A stretch of DNA of 64,000 nucleotides from AR12 sp036265915 (GCA_036265915.1 DATAOC010000059.1:1-64000); one strand, 5' to 3'; positions 50,358 through 58,630 are shown, counted from the stretch's first letter. Notes: a model not told the origin generated them from the sequence alone. Numbers and translations: made by a program.

Positions 50358-51452
50358 ATGCCGCCGCGTTCACGCGCCCTGATCGTCCTGACCGTCCTGG
50401 CGACGAGCATCGCCGGCTGCGCAGGCGCCACGGCCCCGTCCGGGGAGCAGACCCGCTTGTGGCGAGAGACGCCGGCCGCGACGGCTGCTCCCGAACTCGT
50501 CCGCTTCAACGACCTGCTCGCGGATCTCGCCGAGCGCCTGAAGCCTGCTCTGGTGCACGTTCGCGTCCGTCGCGGCGGTGCGCCGGCCCGGGATGACAGC
50601 GACTCGCCGGGTGAGCCGCGCCGCTCGACAGGCTCGGGATTCCTGATCGAGCCGACCGGCATGATCGTGACCAATGCCCATGTCGTGGAGCAGGCGGAAT
50701 GGATTCAGGTCCGGCTGTCGGATGGCCGTCGCTTCGGTGGACGGATCGTCGGGCTCGACAGTCGCGTCGACCTGGCGCTGGTGAAGATCGACGCCACCGA
50801 TCTTCCATCGCTGCCCCTCGGCGACTCGAACCGTCTACGCGTCGGTGAGTTCGTCCTCGCGCTGGGTCATCCCTTCGGCCTCGAGCAGTCTGTGTCCTTC
50901 GGCATCGTCAGCCGGAAGGGTGCGCCGCTGACGGTTGCTGCGCCGGGCTTCGACTTCATCCAGACGGACGCGGCGATCAATCCCGGGAACTCCGGGGGGC
51001 CGCTCGTGAACATGGCCGGCCAGGTGATCGGCGTGAACAGTATGGCTGCCCGCAACGGGTCCATCGGCTTCGCGATCCCGTCGAACCTCGTGAAGCTGCT
51101 CGTTCCGCAGCTCGCGACCAAGGGCAAGGTGGAGTGGGGCTGGCTCGGCGTCTCGATCGCCGAGGTCACCGACGAGGATCTATCCCGCCTGAAGCTGCGT
51201 GAAGCGCGCGGCGTCCTCATCCGCGGCGTCATGCCGGGTGAGCCGGCGGATCGCGGCGGCGTCCGCGCGGATGACGTCCTGGTCGCGCTCGACGGAACGC
51301 CGCTCGACACGCCGCGGGATCTTCAGCGCGTCGTGTCCTCGACGCCGGTCGGCAAGCAAGTGCGCGTGCGGCTGCTGCGCGAGGGGCGCGAAACCGAGGT
51401 GGAGATCACCATCGGCCTCTACAAGGATCGCGAGATCCTCAGAGAGCCGTAG
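50358..51452 (+). CDS. HtrA/DegP-type serine protease, lipoprotein
   Basis: 364 residues, AAGGAGG 7 bases before ATG. The signal peptide ends in a lipobox (SIAGC), so the mature protein is lipid-anchored. The trypsin-like triad is intact: His in VTNAHVV, Asp in RVDLALVKI, Ser in NPGNSGGPL. One PDZ domain follows (WLGVSIAEVTDEDL...RGVLIRGVMPGEPADRGGVRADDV). It degrades or refolds damaged envelope proteins. Length fits a DegS/HhoB-like single-PDZ member. A second homologue at 57.6 kb has lost this triad. Confidence 0.94.
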   Translation: MPPRSRALIVLTVLATSIAGCAGATAPSGEQTRLWRETPAATAAPELVRFNDLLADLAERLKPALVHVRVRRGGAPARDDSDSPGEPRRSTGSGFLIEPTGMIVTNAHVVEQAEWIQVRLSDGRRFGGRIVGLDSRVDLALVKIDATDLPSLPLGDSNRLRVGEFVLALGHPFGLEQSVSFGIVSRKGAPLTVAAPGFDFIQTDAAINPGNSGGPLVNMAGQVIGVNSMAARNGSIGFAIPSNLVKLLVPQLATKGKVEWGWLGVSIAEVTDEDLSRLKLREARGVLIRGVMPGEPADRGGVRADDVLVALDGTPLDTPRDLQRVVSSTPVGKQVRVRLLREGRETEVEITIGLYKDREILREP

Positions 51453-51472
51453 CGGTCCGTTCGTACACTCGA

Positions 51473-51970
51473 TCAGACGCGCGCGCGGGGAACGGCGACC
51501 GCCGCCAGCGTCGCTCGCACCCACGGCGCATCGAGCGACGGAAGTGGGCGATACTGCACGCCGCTCGTGATCTGCGCGCCGCCTTCCCATTCCGCCGCCG
51601 AATCCTCGAGCACGTCGTCCACCGCGAGCAAGAAATACGCGAGGTCGCGCGCCGCGGCTGCCACCTCGAGCGGACCGTCGATCAGCCGGCTCTTGACGTA
51701 CATCGTCGTCCCCGGCTCCACGATCAGCAGCGTCGCCACGCCGTGGCGCGATAGATTGCGCGCGGTGCCGCTTCCCGCGTCGATCACGAGCCCCAATGTC
51801 GCGGCGTCGTACGCGCGGATCTCGATGTAGGACAGCAGCATCGCGTGTGGCCGCCCGGCGCCGTCCACCGTCACGAACGGCAGCGCGGCGCCGAGTCGTG
51901 CGGGGAGATCGCTTTGAGACAGCCTCGCGCGCAGATCGGGCGGGAGCCGGGCGCCGAGTGAACGACTCAC
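51473..51970 (-). CDS. Pyridoxamine 5'-phosphate oxidase-like flavin-binding protein
   Basis: 165 residues from GTG. The split-barrel pattern is LPFVTVDGAGRPHAMLLSY, then a strand LGLVIDAGSGTARNL where the Ser/Thr-Arg binds flavin phosphate, and ATLLIVEPGTTMYVKSRLI. The family binds FMN, F420 or heme and includes oxidoreductases of varied role; PLP synthesis is unlikely because key substrate residues are not evident. It is convergent with the HtrA gene and divergent from a lipoprotein gene. Confidence 0.7.
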   Translation of the reverse strand: MSRSLGARLPPDLRARLSQSDLPARLGAALPFVTVDGAGRPHAMLLSYIEIRAYDAATLGLVIDAGSGTARNLSRHGVATLLIVEPGTTMYVKSRLIDGPLEVAAAARDLAYFLLAVDDVLEDSAAEWEGGAQITSGVQYRPLPSLDAPWVRATLAAVAVPRARV

Positions 51971-52074
51971 GCAGCCATGCTAACACCGTCACGCGAGCAC
52001 CAGACCGCACGCCGGATTGGCACAAGCATCGGTTCGCAGTCCTCCAAGCGCGTGAAAACGTGGACGCCGAAGCG

Positions 52075-52089
52075 TGGTGTGCCACTTGC
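52075..52089 (+). promoter_or_regulatory. Sigma-54 (-24/-12) promoter of the lipoprotein gene
   Basis: TGGTGTGCCACTTGC followed by A: exact 10-base GG-GC spacing and a perfect TTGCA at -12. The predicted start is about 45 bases before the ATG at 52146. Confidence 0.6.
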
Positions 52090-52145
52090 ACTACGCACGC
52101 GCGCGATCCACGTCGGGTCGTCTCGCATCCCCCAAGGACGGCGCC

Positions 52146-52808
52146 ATGGAAGGGCTTCGGTGGTGGCTTCTGCTCCTCACGGCAGTCATGTTCTCGATGT
52201 CCGGCTGCGCGACCGCCGGGGAACAGTGGTCGACGTGGACCACGCACCCGGCGCACTTCGCATCGAGCCACCATTTCAAGTTCTCCATGAAGCGGCACGA
52301 CAGCGAAGCGTCGATCACGGAGCAGGACATGGTCGCCGCGGCGCGCGAGGAGTGGTGGGGGCGGCTGGTCCCGGAGGGGGCCGAGACGCCGGGCGGGCCC
52401 GCGACTCACGAGCCACCGCAGGCGGCGCTGTCGTCGGGTCCCCAGGCGGCAATGCCGTCGATGGACATGACCGGCAACTGGCGTGGGACGTGGGTGTCCC
52501 GAGGACTCTTCGGCGACGAGCGCTCGAGCGACGTGCAGGCGACGTTCCGGCAGGCGGGTAAGGGCGGTGTCGGCCGGATCTCGCTGGTCGACGTGAATGC
52601 GGCGATTGGTCTGCCACTGCGATTCCGCGAGGCGGGGTCGGCCGGCGTGCCCGTCTTCTATCGCGTGGACGGCGTCGATGTCGTTGCACGCGATCAGAGC
52701 GGCACGGCGGTGAAGCTGACCTTCACACGTGTCGGCGACACGATCTACGGCAAGATCGTCGACTCGCCGGCGCCGACCGTCCTCGTTCTGGAGCGCCAGC
52801 CCGACTGA
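52146..52808 (+). CDS. Lipoprotein of unknown function
   Basis: 220 residues. The signal peptide has a lipobox (MFSMSGC, Cys near residue 20). A polar helix-rich stretch is followed by NWRGTWVSRGLFGDERSSDVQATF and further beta strands to FTRVGDTIYGKIV, resembling a small beta-barrel such as those found on exported lipoproteins. No catalytic residues stand out. It is probably expressed from the -24/-12 promoter at 52075. An upstream in-frame ATG at 52074 overlaps that promoter and is rejected. Confidence 0.7.
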   Translation: MEGLRWWLLLLTAVMFSMSGCATAGEQWSTWTTHPAHFASSHHFKFSMKRHDSEASITEQDMVAAAREEWWGRLVPEGAETPGGPATHEPPQAALSSGPQAAMPSMDMTGNWRGTWVSRGLFGDERSSDVQATFRQAGKGGVGRISLVDVNAAIGLPLRFREAGSAGVPVFYRVDGVDVVARDQSGTAVKLTFTRVGDTIYGKIVDSPAPTVLVLERQPD

Positions 52809-52819
52809 GTGCACGCCGC

Positions 52820-52853
52820 GCCCGGGGGCCCGCTGTTCGGCAGGCCCCCGGGC
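52820..52853. terminator. Perfect 11-bp GC hairpin between convergent genes
   Basis: GCCCGGGGGCC (52820-52830) and GGCCCCCGGGC (52843-52853) with a 12-base loop, between the lipoprotein stop (52808) and the stop of the minus-strand dehydrogenase (52857). Arm and loop lengths match the hairpin at 5753-5786. Confidence 0.65.
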
Positions 52854-52856
52854 TCT

Positions 52857-53726
52857 TCAGTAGCCCCGCGTCCGGTCCACGACTTCCCGCAGTGGTTGTC
52901 CGTCCACGAATCGCCGAAGATTGTCGATCCACAGCGCCGCCACCGTCTCATCGCGCGACGGATGCAGCCCACCGACGTGCGGGAAGATCGTGATACCGGG
53001 CGTGCTCCACAGCGCCGAGTCCGTCGGCAGCGGCTCGGTGACGAAGACGTCGAGCACCGCGCCCGCGATCACGCCGTCCCGCACCGCGGTGACGAGATCG
53101 TCGGCGACAACGGTGTCGCCGCGGCCGAAATTCAGCAGATGCGCGCCGGGCTTCATCCGGTGAAGCGCGGCGGCGCCAATCAGACCGCGCGTCTCCGCCG
53201 TCGACGGCAGCAGCACGACGACGTAGTCGGACTCCCGGAGCACGACGTCGGTGTCGGCCGGCGGATAGACGCGCTCCACGTGGGGCACCGGCGCGCCGTC
53301 GCGCTTCGTGCCGATGACGCGCATCTCGAGTGCGGCCGCCTTGCGCGCGAGCTCGGCGCCGATCGCGCCGAGACCCAGGATGCCGAGTGTCCGACCCGCC
53401 AGTGTCGGATTCACGTGTCGCGTCCAGCGGCGCTCGCGCTGGTCCAGCACGATGGCCGCCAGCGACTTCGTGACGAGGAACAGTGCGGCCAGGATGTGCT
53501 CCGGCATGGCGAGCCGGTGGCTTCCGCGTGCGCACGTGAGGGTCGCGCGGTCGGGACAGTCAGCGACGAGCCACTGGTCGACGCCGCCGGTCAGGGACTG
53601 GATCCACGCGAGCCGCGGAGCGCGTTCCGCGAGTCGCGCCGGCGGTCGCCATGCGAGGAGCGCGTCAGCACGCCCGAGGACAAGGTCGGGCGGATCGGTC
53701 GCGAGAGGAACGACGTCGAAGGACAC
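52857..53726 (-). CDS. D-2-hydroxyacid dehydrogenase
   Basis: 289 residues if begun at the first GTG (53726). NAD-binding is GILGLGAIGAELARKA; catalytic Arg in NFGRGDTVV, Glu in FVTEPLP and His in FPHVGGLH. The family reduces 2-oxoacids or oxidises D-2-hydroxyacids. Homology seems to continue upstream (SVLLWLDKAEPYLRAAKDAG), adding the first strand of the fold, back to a CTG at 53792 and then the TAG of the MoeB gene, with no ATG, GTG or TTG. The true start may be CTG, or the sequence has an error. It lies in the same reading frame as the gene before it. Confidence 0.8.
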   Translation of the reverse strand: MSFDVVPLATDPPDLVLGRADALLAWRPPARLAERAPRLAWIQSLTGGVDQWLVADCPDRATLTCARGSHRLAMPEHILAALFLVTKSLAAIVLDQRERRWTRHVNPTLAGRTLGILGLGAIGAELARKAAALEMRVIGTKRDGAPVPHVERVYPPADTDVVLRESDYVVVLLPSTAETRGLIGAAALHRMKPGAHLLNFGRGDTVVADDLVTAVRDGVIAGAVLDVFVTEPLPTDSALWSTPGITIFPHVGGLHPSRDETVAALWIDNLRRFVDGQPLREVVDRTRGY

Positions 53727-53807
53727 TCGCGACGCGAAGCCGGCGTCCTTCGCCGCGCGCAGGTAGGGCTCGGCCTTGTCGAGCCAGAGCAGTACGGAAC
53801 GCGCGGT

Positions 53808-55025
53808 CTAAGCTCCGGCGCGTGCGGGAACGGCCGCAGGCGCCTCGTGACCGTTGGGTGCCTCGCACGCGGCGCTCGCCCCGGCCCGATGGATGGACAG
53901 GTCTCTGATGGTCGGATTTGTCCCGCACAGCGGGCAGTTCGGGTCGCGGCGCAGGCGCACCTCGCGGAAGCGCATGCCGAGAGCATCGTAGGTCAGCAGG
54001 CGGCCGATGAGCGGCTCACCGATGCCGAGGATGAGCTTGACCGCTTCGGTGGCCTGCACCACGCCAATCATGCCTGGGAGCACGCCCAGGACGCCGGCCT
54101 CGCTTCAGGACGGCACCAGGCCGGGTGGCGGTGGCGAGGGATACAGGCATCGATAGCAGGGGCCTTGGTTCGGCGCGAACACCGTCGCCATCCCCTCGAA
54201 CTGGAAGATGGATCCGTGCACGTTCGTCTTGCCGGCGAGGTAGCACGCGTCGTTCACGAGATATCGGGTCTCGAAATTGTCGGAGCCGTCCACCACGAAA
54301 TCGTAGTCCTTGATGATCTCCATCACGTTGTCGACCGTGATGCGCGTGGGCAGCGCAATCACGTTCACGTCGGGATTCAGCGCCTTCAGCGCGCGGGTGC
54401 CGGACTCGACTTTCGGTTTCCCGACATCGGCCGTCGTGTGCAGGATCTGCCGCTGCAGATTCGTGATGTCCACGACGTCGCCGTCCATGAGACCGAGCGT
54501 GCCGACTCCTGCCGCGGCGAGATAGAGCGCGGTCGGGGATCCGAGGCCGCCGGCGCCGATCAGCAGTACCTTGCTTCGCAGCAGGCGCCGCTGACCCTTG
54601 TCGCCGACCTGCGCCAGCAGGAAGTGCCGGCTGTAGCGCTGGATCTGGTCCGCCGTCATCGGAACGTCCTTCACGACCGGCAGGCCCGACTGCGCCCACT
54701 TCTGATAACCGCCCTGAAGATTGATGACGGTCTGGTATCCGAGCTCCTTGAGCTGCTTGGCAGCCAGAATCGAGCGCAGGCCGGTCTGGCAGTAGAGAAC
54801 GATCGGCGTCGCCGGGTCACTGACCGCGGTGCCGATCCGGAACTCGAGGAACCCGCGGCTGATGTTGCTCGCCGCCTCGATGTGTCCGTCGCGGTACTCA
54901 TCGGGATCGCGGACGTCGATCACGACGGGCGGAGCCTCGGATTTCAACTGCCGCGCGAGCTCGTCGGGACCCTCTTCGGGAACCACCTGCCGCGCCTCCG
55001 CCAGCATGTCTCTCAGCGTCTTCAT
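53808..55025 (-). CDS. moeB-like: Rhodanese-MoeB/ThiF fusion, candidate selenoprotein (in-frame TGA at 54105-54107)
   Basis: 405 codons with one internal TGA at codon 307. Residues 1-115 are a rhodanese domain (IDVRDPDEYRDGH; catalytic C79 in LYCQTGLRS). The rest is an E1-like adenylyltransferase: GAGGLGS (157-163), DGDVVDITNLQRQ, and a zinc site of C290/C293 and C364/C367. The TGA replaces the conserved catalytic-loop cysteine: the sequence reads GLVPS-(TGA)-SEAGVLGVLPG, where relatives have SCAEGGVLG. This is the position of the active cysteine (C239) in human MOCS3. The frame on both sides is fully conserved and a SECIS-like hairpin follows, so selenocysteine is favoured over nonsense mutation. 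The fusion would activate and sulfurate a MoaD/ThiS-like carrier. Confidence 0.75.
54063..54107 (-). promoter_or_regulatory. SECIS-like element following the in-frame TGA
   Basis: Read on the minus strand, 20 bases separate TGA (54107-54105) from a 6-base apical loop CGTGCT (54084-54079). The loop is closed by a perfect 6-bp stem CCTGGG/CCCAGG (54090-54085 with 54078-54073), and a further GCC/GGC pairing is possible below an internal loop. Spacing and a G within the first two loop bases fit the usual description of bacterial SECIS elements. Confidence 0.6.
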
Positions 55026-55109
55026 CGAGGTGATATTACCCCTATTTCCGGTCGGCATTCAATTCGATCCCCGCGCACTGCGCGCTTCGTGCCGTACGCG
55101 GCCGGCTGC

Positions 55110-55115
55110 TATACT
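55110..55115 (+). promoter_or_regulatory. -10-like TATACT of the rfb operon
   Basis: GCTATACTCGC ends 11 bases before the ATG at 55127. The predicted leader is about 5 bases with no Shine-Dalgarno. Confidence 0.45.
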
Positions 55116-55126
55116 CGCAAAAATCC

Positions 55127-56011
55127 ATGGCGAGTACCACGAAAGGCATCATCCTCGCCGGCGGCTCAGGTACCCGGCTGTATCCCGCAACGCTGGCCCT
55201 CAGCAAGCAGCTGGTGCCCATCTACAACAAGCCGATGATCTACTACCCGCTCGCCACGCTCATGCTCGCCGGCGTCCGGGACATCCTGGTCATCTCGACG
55301 CCTCACGACCAGGACGCGTTCAGGCGCCTGCTGCACGACGGCAGCCATGTCGGGCTGCGGATCCGCTATGCCGTGCAGCCGAGTCCCGACGGCCTGGCCC
55401 AGGCGTTCCTCATCGGCGACGAGTTCATCGGCCGCGATCCGGTCGCGCTGGCGCTCGGCGACAACGTCTTCTATGGCCACGGCCTGCCCGAATCGGTGAA
55501 GCGGGCGGCGGCGCGCGAGAGCGGCGCCACGGTGTTCGCGTACTGGGTTCGGGACCCGCAGCGCTACGGCGTCGTCGAGTTCGACGAGGCGGGCCGGGCG
55601 ATCGGCCTCGAGGAGAAGCCGGCGAAGCCGCGATCGCCGTGGGCGGTCACCGGTCTCTACTTCTATGACAACCGCGTGGTCGCGATCGCGGCGGGCCTGA
55701 AGCCGTCCGCGCGCGGCGAGCTCGAGATCACCGACGTGAACCTCGCGTACCTCCGCACGGGCGAGCTGCAGGTGGAGCGGCTCGGCCGCGGGGTCGCCTG
55801 GCTCGACACCGGTACCCACGAGGCGCTCCTGCAGGCGTCGACGTTCATCCAGACGCTGGAGGAGCGGCAGGGCCTCATGGTCGCGTGCATCGAGGAGATC
55901 GCGTATCGCATGGGGTACATCGAGGCGGCCGACGTGCTACGGCTCGCCAAGCCGATGCGCGACAACTCGTACGGCGAGTACCTGCGACGTCTCATCGAGC
56001 CGGAACCGTAG
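55127..56011 (+). CDS. rfbA: Glucose-1-phosphate thymidylyltransferase
   Basis: 294 residues. Nucleotidyl-transfer motif GIILAGGSGTRLYPATLALSKQLVPIYNKPMIYYP, then ALGDNVFYG with the metal Asp, VVEFDEAGRAIGLEEKPAKP and WLDTGTHEALLQAS. It makes dTDP-glucose from dTTP and glucose 1-phosphate. Followed by rfbC- and rfbB-like genes, it starts the dTDP-sugar pathway for surface glycan. The likely promoter gives an almost leaderless transcript. Confidence 0.97.
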   Translation: MASTTKGIILAGGSGTRLYPATLALSKQLVPIYNKPMIYYPLATLMLAGVRDILVISTPHDQDAFRRLLHDGSHVGLRIRYAVQPSPDGLAQAFLIGDEFIGRDPVALALGDNVFYGHGLPESVKRAAARESGATVFAYWVRDPQRYGVVEFDEAGRAIGLEEKPAKPRSPWAVTGLYFYDNRVVAIAAGLKPSARGELEITDVNLAYLRTGELQVERLGRGVAWLDTGTHEALLQASTFIQTLEERQGLMVACIEEIAYRMGYIEAADVLRLAKPMRDNSYGEYLRRLIEPEP

Positions 56012-56035
56012 CGTGCTAGACTCCCGGTCTCACTG

Positions 56036-56572
56036 ATGGAGTTCACGCCGGACGCCAAGCGTGCGTTTCAGCTCCAGTCGTATGGCGGCGCGCCCACGAT
56101 CGACGGCGTTCGTCTCGTCGAGCTCAAGCGACACGCCGACGACGGCGGCTCCATGACCGAGCTCGCGCGGCTGGTCGAGGCGCGACCCGAAGCGCTCGCG
56201 GACTTCACGGTCCGGCAGATCAACTACAGCGAGATGGCGCCGGGAGCCATCAAGGCGTTCCACCTGCATCAGCGGCAGACGGACGTCTGGTACGTGCCGC
56301 CCTCGGACCGGCTGCTCGTGGTTCTACTCGACGTGCGCCAGCGCTCGCGCACCGAAGGCGTGCGCATGCGCGTGGTCCTCGGCAACGGAGGCTCGCGGCT
56401 GCTCGCGATTCCTCCCGGCGTCGCCCACGGCGTTCGCAACCTCGCGAGCGACACGGGGCGCATCATCTACTTCACCGACGTGCACTTCTCGGCCGAGCCG
56501 TCGGCCTGCGACGAGGGCCGCCTGCCGTGGGACTTCGCCGGCGCCGATGTCTGGGAGATGACGCGAGGATGA
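56036..56572 (+). CDS. rfbC-like: dTDP-4-dehydrorhamnose 3,5-epimerase-like protein
   Basis: 178 residues of cupin fold. It retains FTVRQINYSEMAPGAIKAFHLHQRQTDVWYVP, with the catalytic histidine in FHLHQRQ-DVW, and LLAIPPGVAHGVRNLA. The N-terminal third (IDGVRLVELKRHADDGGSMTEL) differs from classical RfbC, where F-x-D-x-R-G is expected. It may be an epimerase variant or a related dTDP-sugar isomerase. It lies between rfbA and rfbB. A TAGACT box 13 bases before its ATG could give a second start. Confidence 0.8.
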   Translation: MEFTPDAKRAFQLQSYGGAPTIDGVRLVELKRHADDGGSMTELARLVEARPEALADFTVRQINYSEMAPGAIKAFHLHQRQTDVWYVPPSDRLLVVLLDVRQRSRTEGVRMRVVLGNGGSRLLAIPPGVAHGVRNLASDTGRIIYFTDVHFSAEPSACDEGRLPWDFAGADVWEMTRG

Positions 56573-56585
56573 GCGCCGCGCGCGT

Positions 56586-57584
56586 ATGAAGCTCGTCGTC
56601 ACCGGCGGCGCCGGGTTCATCGGCAGCAACTTCATCCGCCACGTCCTGCAGCACCATCCCGACGACAGCGTCGTCAATCTCGACAAGCTGACGTACGCCG
56701 GCAACCGCGCGAACCTGGCCGATCTCGAGCACGACGGCCGGTACGCGTTCGTCCACGGCGACGTCTGCGATGGCAAGCTGGTGCGCGACGTCGTCCGCGG
56801 CGCGGACGCCATCGTGAACTTCGCCGCCGAATCGCACGTCGACCGCTCGCTGGTGGAGCCCGATGCGTTTCTCAAGACGGACGTGTTCGGCGTCTTCACG
56901 CTGCTGGAGGCCGTGCGCGAGCTGCGCGTGCCGCGGCTGCTGCACGTCAGTACCGACGAGGTCTACGGCAGCGTGCCGCGCGGCTCGTCGCACGAGACCG
57001 ACGCCGTGCGGCCGTCGAACCCGTACTCCGCCTCCAAGGCCGGCGGTGACCTCCTCGCGCTCGCCTACTGGCACACGCACCGCGTTCCCGTGCTGATCAC
57101 GCGCTCGTCGAACAATTTCGGGCCGTATCAGTATCCGGAGAAGGTCGTGCCGCTCTTCATCACCAACGCGCTCGACGACCGTCCGCTTCCGCTGTACGGG
57201 GACGGTCGCAACGTGCGGGACTGGCTGTACGTGCTCGACAACTGCGCGGCGATCGACCTCGTGCTGCGCCGCGGCGGCGACGGCGAGGTCTACAACATCG
57301 GCGGTGGGCACGAGGTGGAGAACATCGACCTGACGCGCGCGATCCTGCGCCTGACCGGCAAGCCCGAGACGCTCATCGAGCGCGTGGCGGACCGGCCCGG
57401 CCACGACCGGCGATACTCTGTCGACTCCGGCAAGGTCGCGCAGCTCGGCTGGTCGCCGCGACACCCGTTCGCCTCCGCGCTCGAGGCGACCGTGCGCTGG
57501 TATCGCGAGCACGAAGCGTGGTGGCGGCCGCTGAAATCCGGCGAGTTCCGCGCGTGGTACGAGCGCCAGTACGGTCATCGCTAG
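56586..57584 (+). CDS. rfbB: dTDP-glucose 4,6-dehydratase
   Basis: 332 residues of the extended SDR family. NAD-binding VVTGGAGFIGSNFIRHVL at the N-terminus; the catalytic STDEVYG motif and YSASKAGG (Tyr-x3-Lys); RSSNNFGPYQYPEK, characteristic of RfbB. It converts dTDP-glucose to the 4-keto-6-deoxy sugar. rfbD (the final reductase of dTDP-rhamnose synthesis) is not adjacent, so the end product may be another deoxysugar or rfbD lies elsewhere. Confidence 0.96.
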   Translation: MKLVVTGGAGFIGSNFIRHVLQHHPDDSVVNLDKLTYAGNRANLADLEHDGRYAFVHGDVCDGKLVRDVVRGADAIVNFAAESHVDRSLVEPDAFLKTDVFGVFTLLEAVRELRVPRLLHVSTDEVYGSVPRGSSHETDAVRPSNPYSASKAGGDLLALAYWHTHRVPVLITRSSNNFGPYQYPEKVVPLFITNALDDRPLPLYGDGRNVRDWLYVLDNCAAIDLVLRRGGDGEVYNIGGGHEVENIDLTRAILRLTGKPETLIERVADRPGHDRRYSVDSGKVAQLGWSPRHPFASALEATVRWYREHEAWWRPLKSGEFRAWYERQYGHR

Positions 57585-57597
57585 CCCCGGAGGTGCC

Positions 57598-58614
57598 ATG
57601 AGCCGACGTCTCAGCCTCGTGGTCGCGGCCGTCGTTCTGCTGCCCGGCCTTGCGCTTGCCGTTCCGCGCCCCCTGCCGCCGCGTCTGCATCCGAGCGCGG
57701 TGTCGCCGCTCCCGAGCTACATCCGGAAGGTGGAGCCGTCCGTGGTCGCGCTCGCGGTCACGGCGCCGGCCGAGGCGCCGTCGTCGACGCGGCTGGGCGC
57801 CCAGCGTGCGGGCAGTGGCGTGATCTTCGACGACCGCGGCTACGTGGTGACGGTGAGCTACCTCGTGCTCGACGCTCTGCGCATCGAGGCGCGCACCCGC
57901 GACGGCGCCGTCGTCAACGCGCGCCTGGTTGGCGTCGACCTCGACACGGGCCTCGCCGTGGTGCGGCTCGACGCGCACGGTCCGTGGCCGGCGGCGCCGC
58001 TCGGCGATTCCCGGGACGTGGCCGCTGGCGCGATCGCGGGTCTCGTGGGCGCCGACGAGGACAACGACCTCGTGCACGCGGCCGCGCACGTCGACGGCGT
58101 CCGGCGGTTCTCCGCATTCTGGGAGTACATGCTGCCGCGGGCGTTCATCGTATCGCCCGCCATCGCCTCGTGGGGCGGGAGCGCGATGGTCGACGAGCGC
58201 GGCCAGCTCGTCGGCATCGTGTCGCTGCGTCTCGGTGAAGAGCCGTCGTACGTGAACATGGCCATTCCGCTCGAGACGTTTCTGCCCGTGAAGGACGAGC
58301 TGATCGCGACCGGCCGGATCGAGAGCCGCCGGCCGCGGCCGTGGATCGGCCTGAACACGCGCGCCAGCGCCGACGGCGTGTTCGTCGACGGCTTCAACGA
58401 ATCGGGGCCGGCGCGGCTCGCCGGGTTCGTGAAGGGCGACCGGATCATCGGGGTGAACGGCGTGAAGGTCCACACGCAGGAAGAGTTCTACGAGCAAATG
58501 TGGCGGCGTCGCGCGGGCGACACGATCGAGGTCGTCGTCCGCCGTGCCCAGGCGGTGCGCACCATCCCCGTCCGCTCGATCGACCGCACCACGCTGTACC
58601 GGACCTCGCAATAA
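57598..58614 (+). CDS. HtrA-like protein with lost catalytic triad (pseudoprotease), PDZ domain
   Basis: 338 residues, CGGAGG before ATG, signal peptide (LVVAAVVLLPGLALA). The fold matches HtrA: GSGVIFDDRGYVVTVSYLV where TNAHVV would be (His replaced by Tyr), D in DLDTGLAVVRLDAHG retained, and WGGSAMVDERGQLVGIVS where NSGGPL is expected (Ser position not canonical). A PDZ domain follows (WIGLNTRASADGVFVDGFNESGPARLAGFVKGDRIIGVNG). Proteolysis is therefore unlikely; it may act as a substrate-binding or scaffold protein in the envelope. It follows rfbB by 13 bases. Confidence 0.85.
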   Translation: MSRRLSLVVAAVVLLPGLALAVPRPLPPRLHPSAVSPLPSYIRKVEPSVVALAVTAPAEAPSSTRLGAQRAGSGVIFDDRGYVVTVSYLVLDALRIEARTRDGAVVNARLVGVDLDTGLAVVRLDAHGPWPAAPLGDSRDVAAGAIAGLVGADEDNDLVHAAAHVDGVRRFSAFWEYMLPRAFIVSPAIASWGGSAMVDERGQLVGIVSLRLGEEPSYVNMAIPLETFLPVKDELIATGRIESRRPRPWIGLNTRASADGVFVDGFNESGPARLAGFVKGDRIIGVNGVKVHTQEEFYEQMWRRRAGDTIEVVVRRAQAVRTIPVRSIDRTTLYRTSQ

Positions 58615-58618
58615 GCGG

Positions 58619-58624
58619 TACCCT
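58619..58624 (+). promoter_or_regulatory. -10-like TACCCT at the HD-domain gene
   Basis: GTACCCTCGG ends 6 bases before the ATG at 58631; part of the TANNCT set. Weak alone. Confidence 0.25.
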
Positions 58625-58630
58625 CGGCTC

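Noticed and set aside
55080..55100. Sigma-54 promoter for the MoeB gene (minus strand, GGCACGAAGCGCGC)
   Set aside because: GG-GC spacing is right but the -12 half lacks TT, and a chance match is likely in GC-rich sequence.
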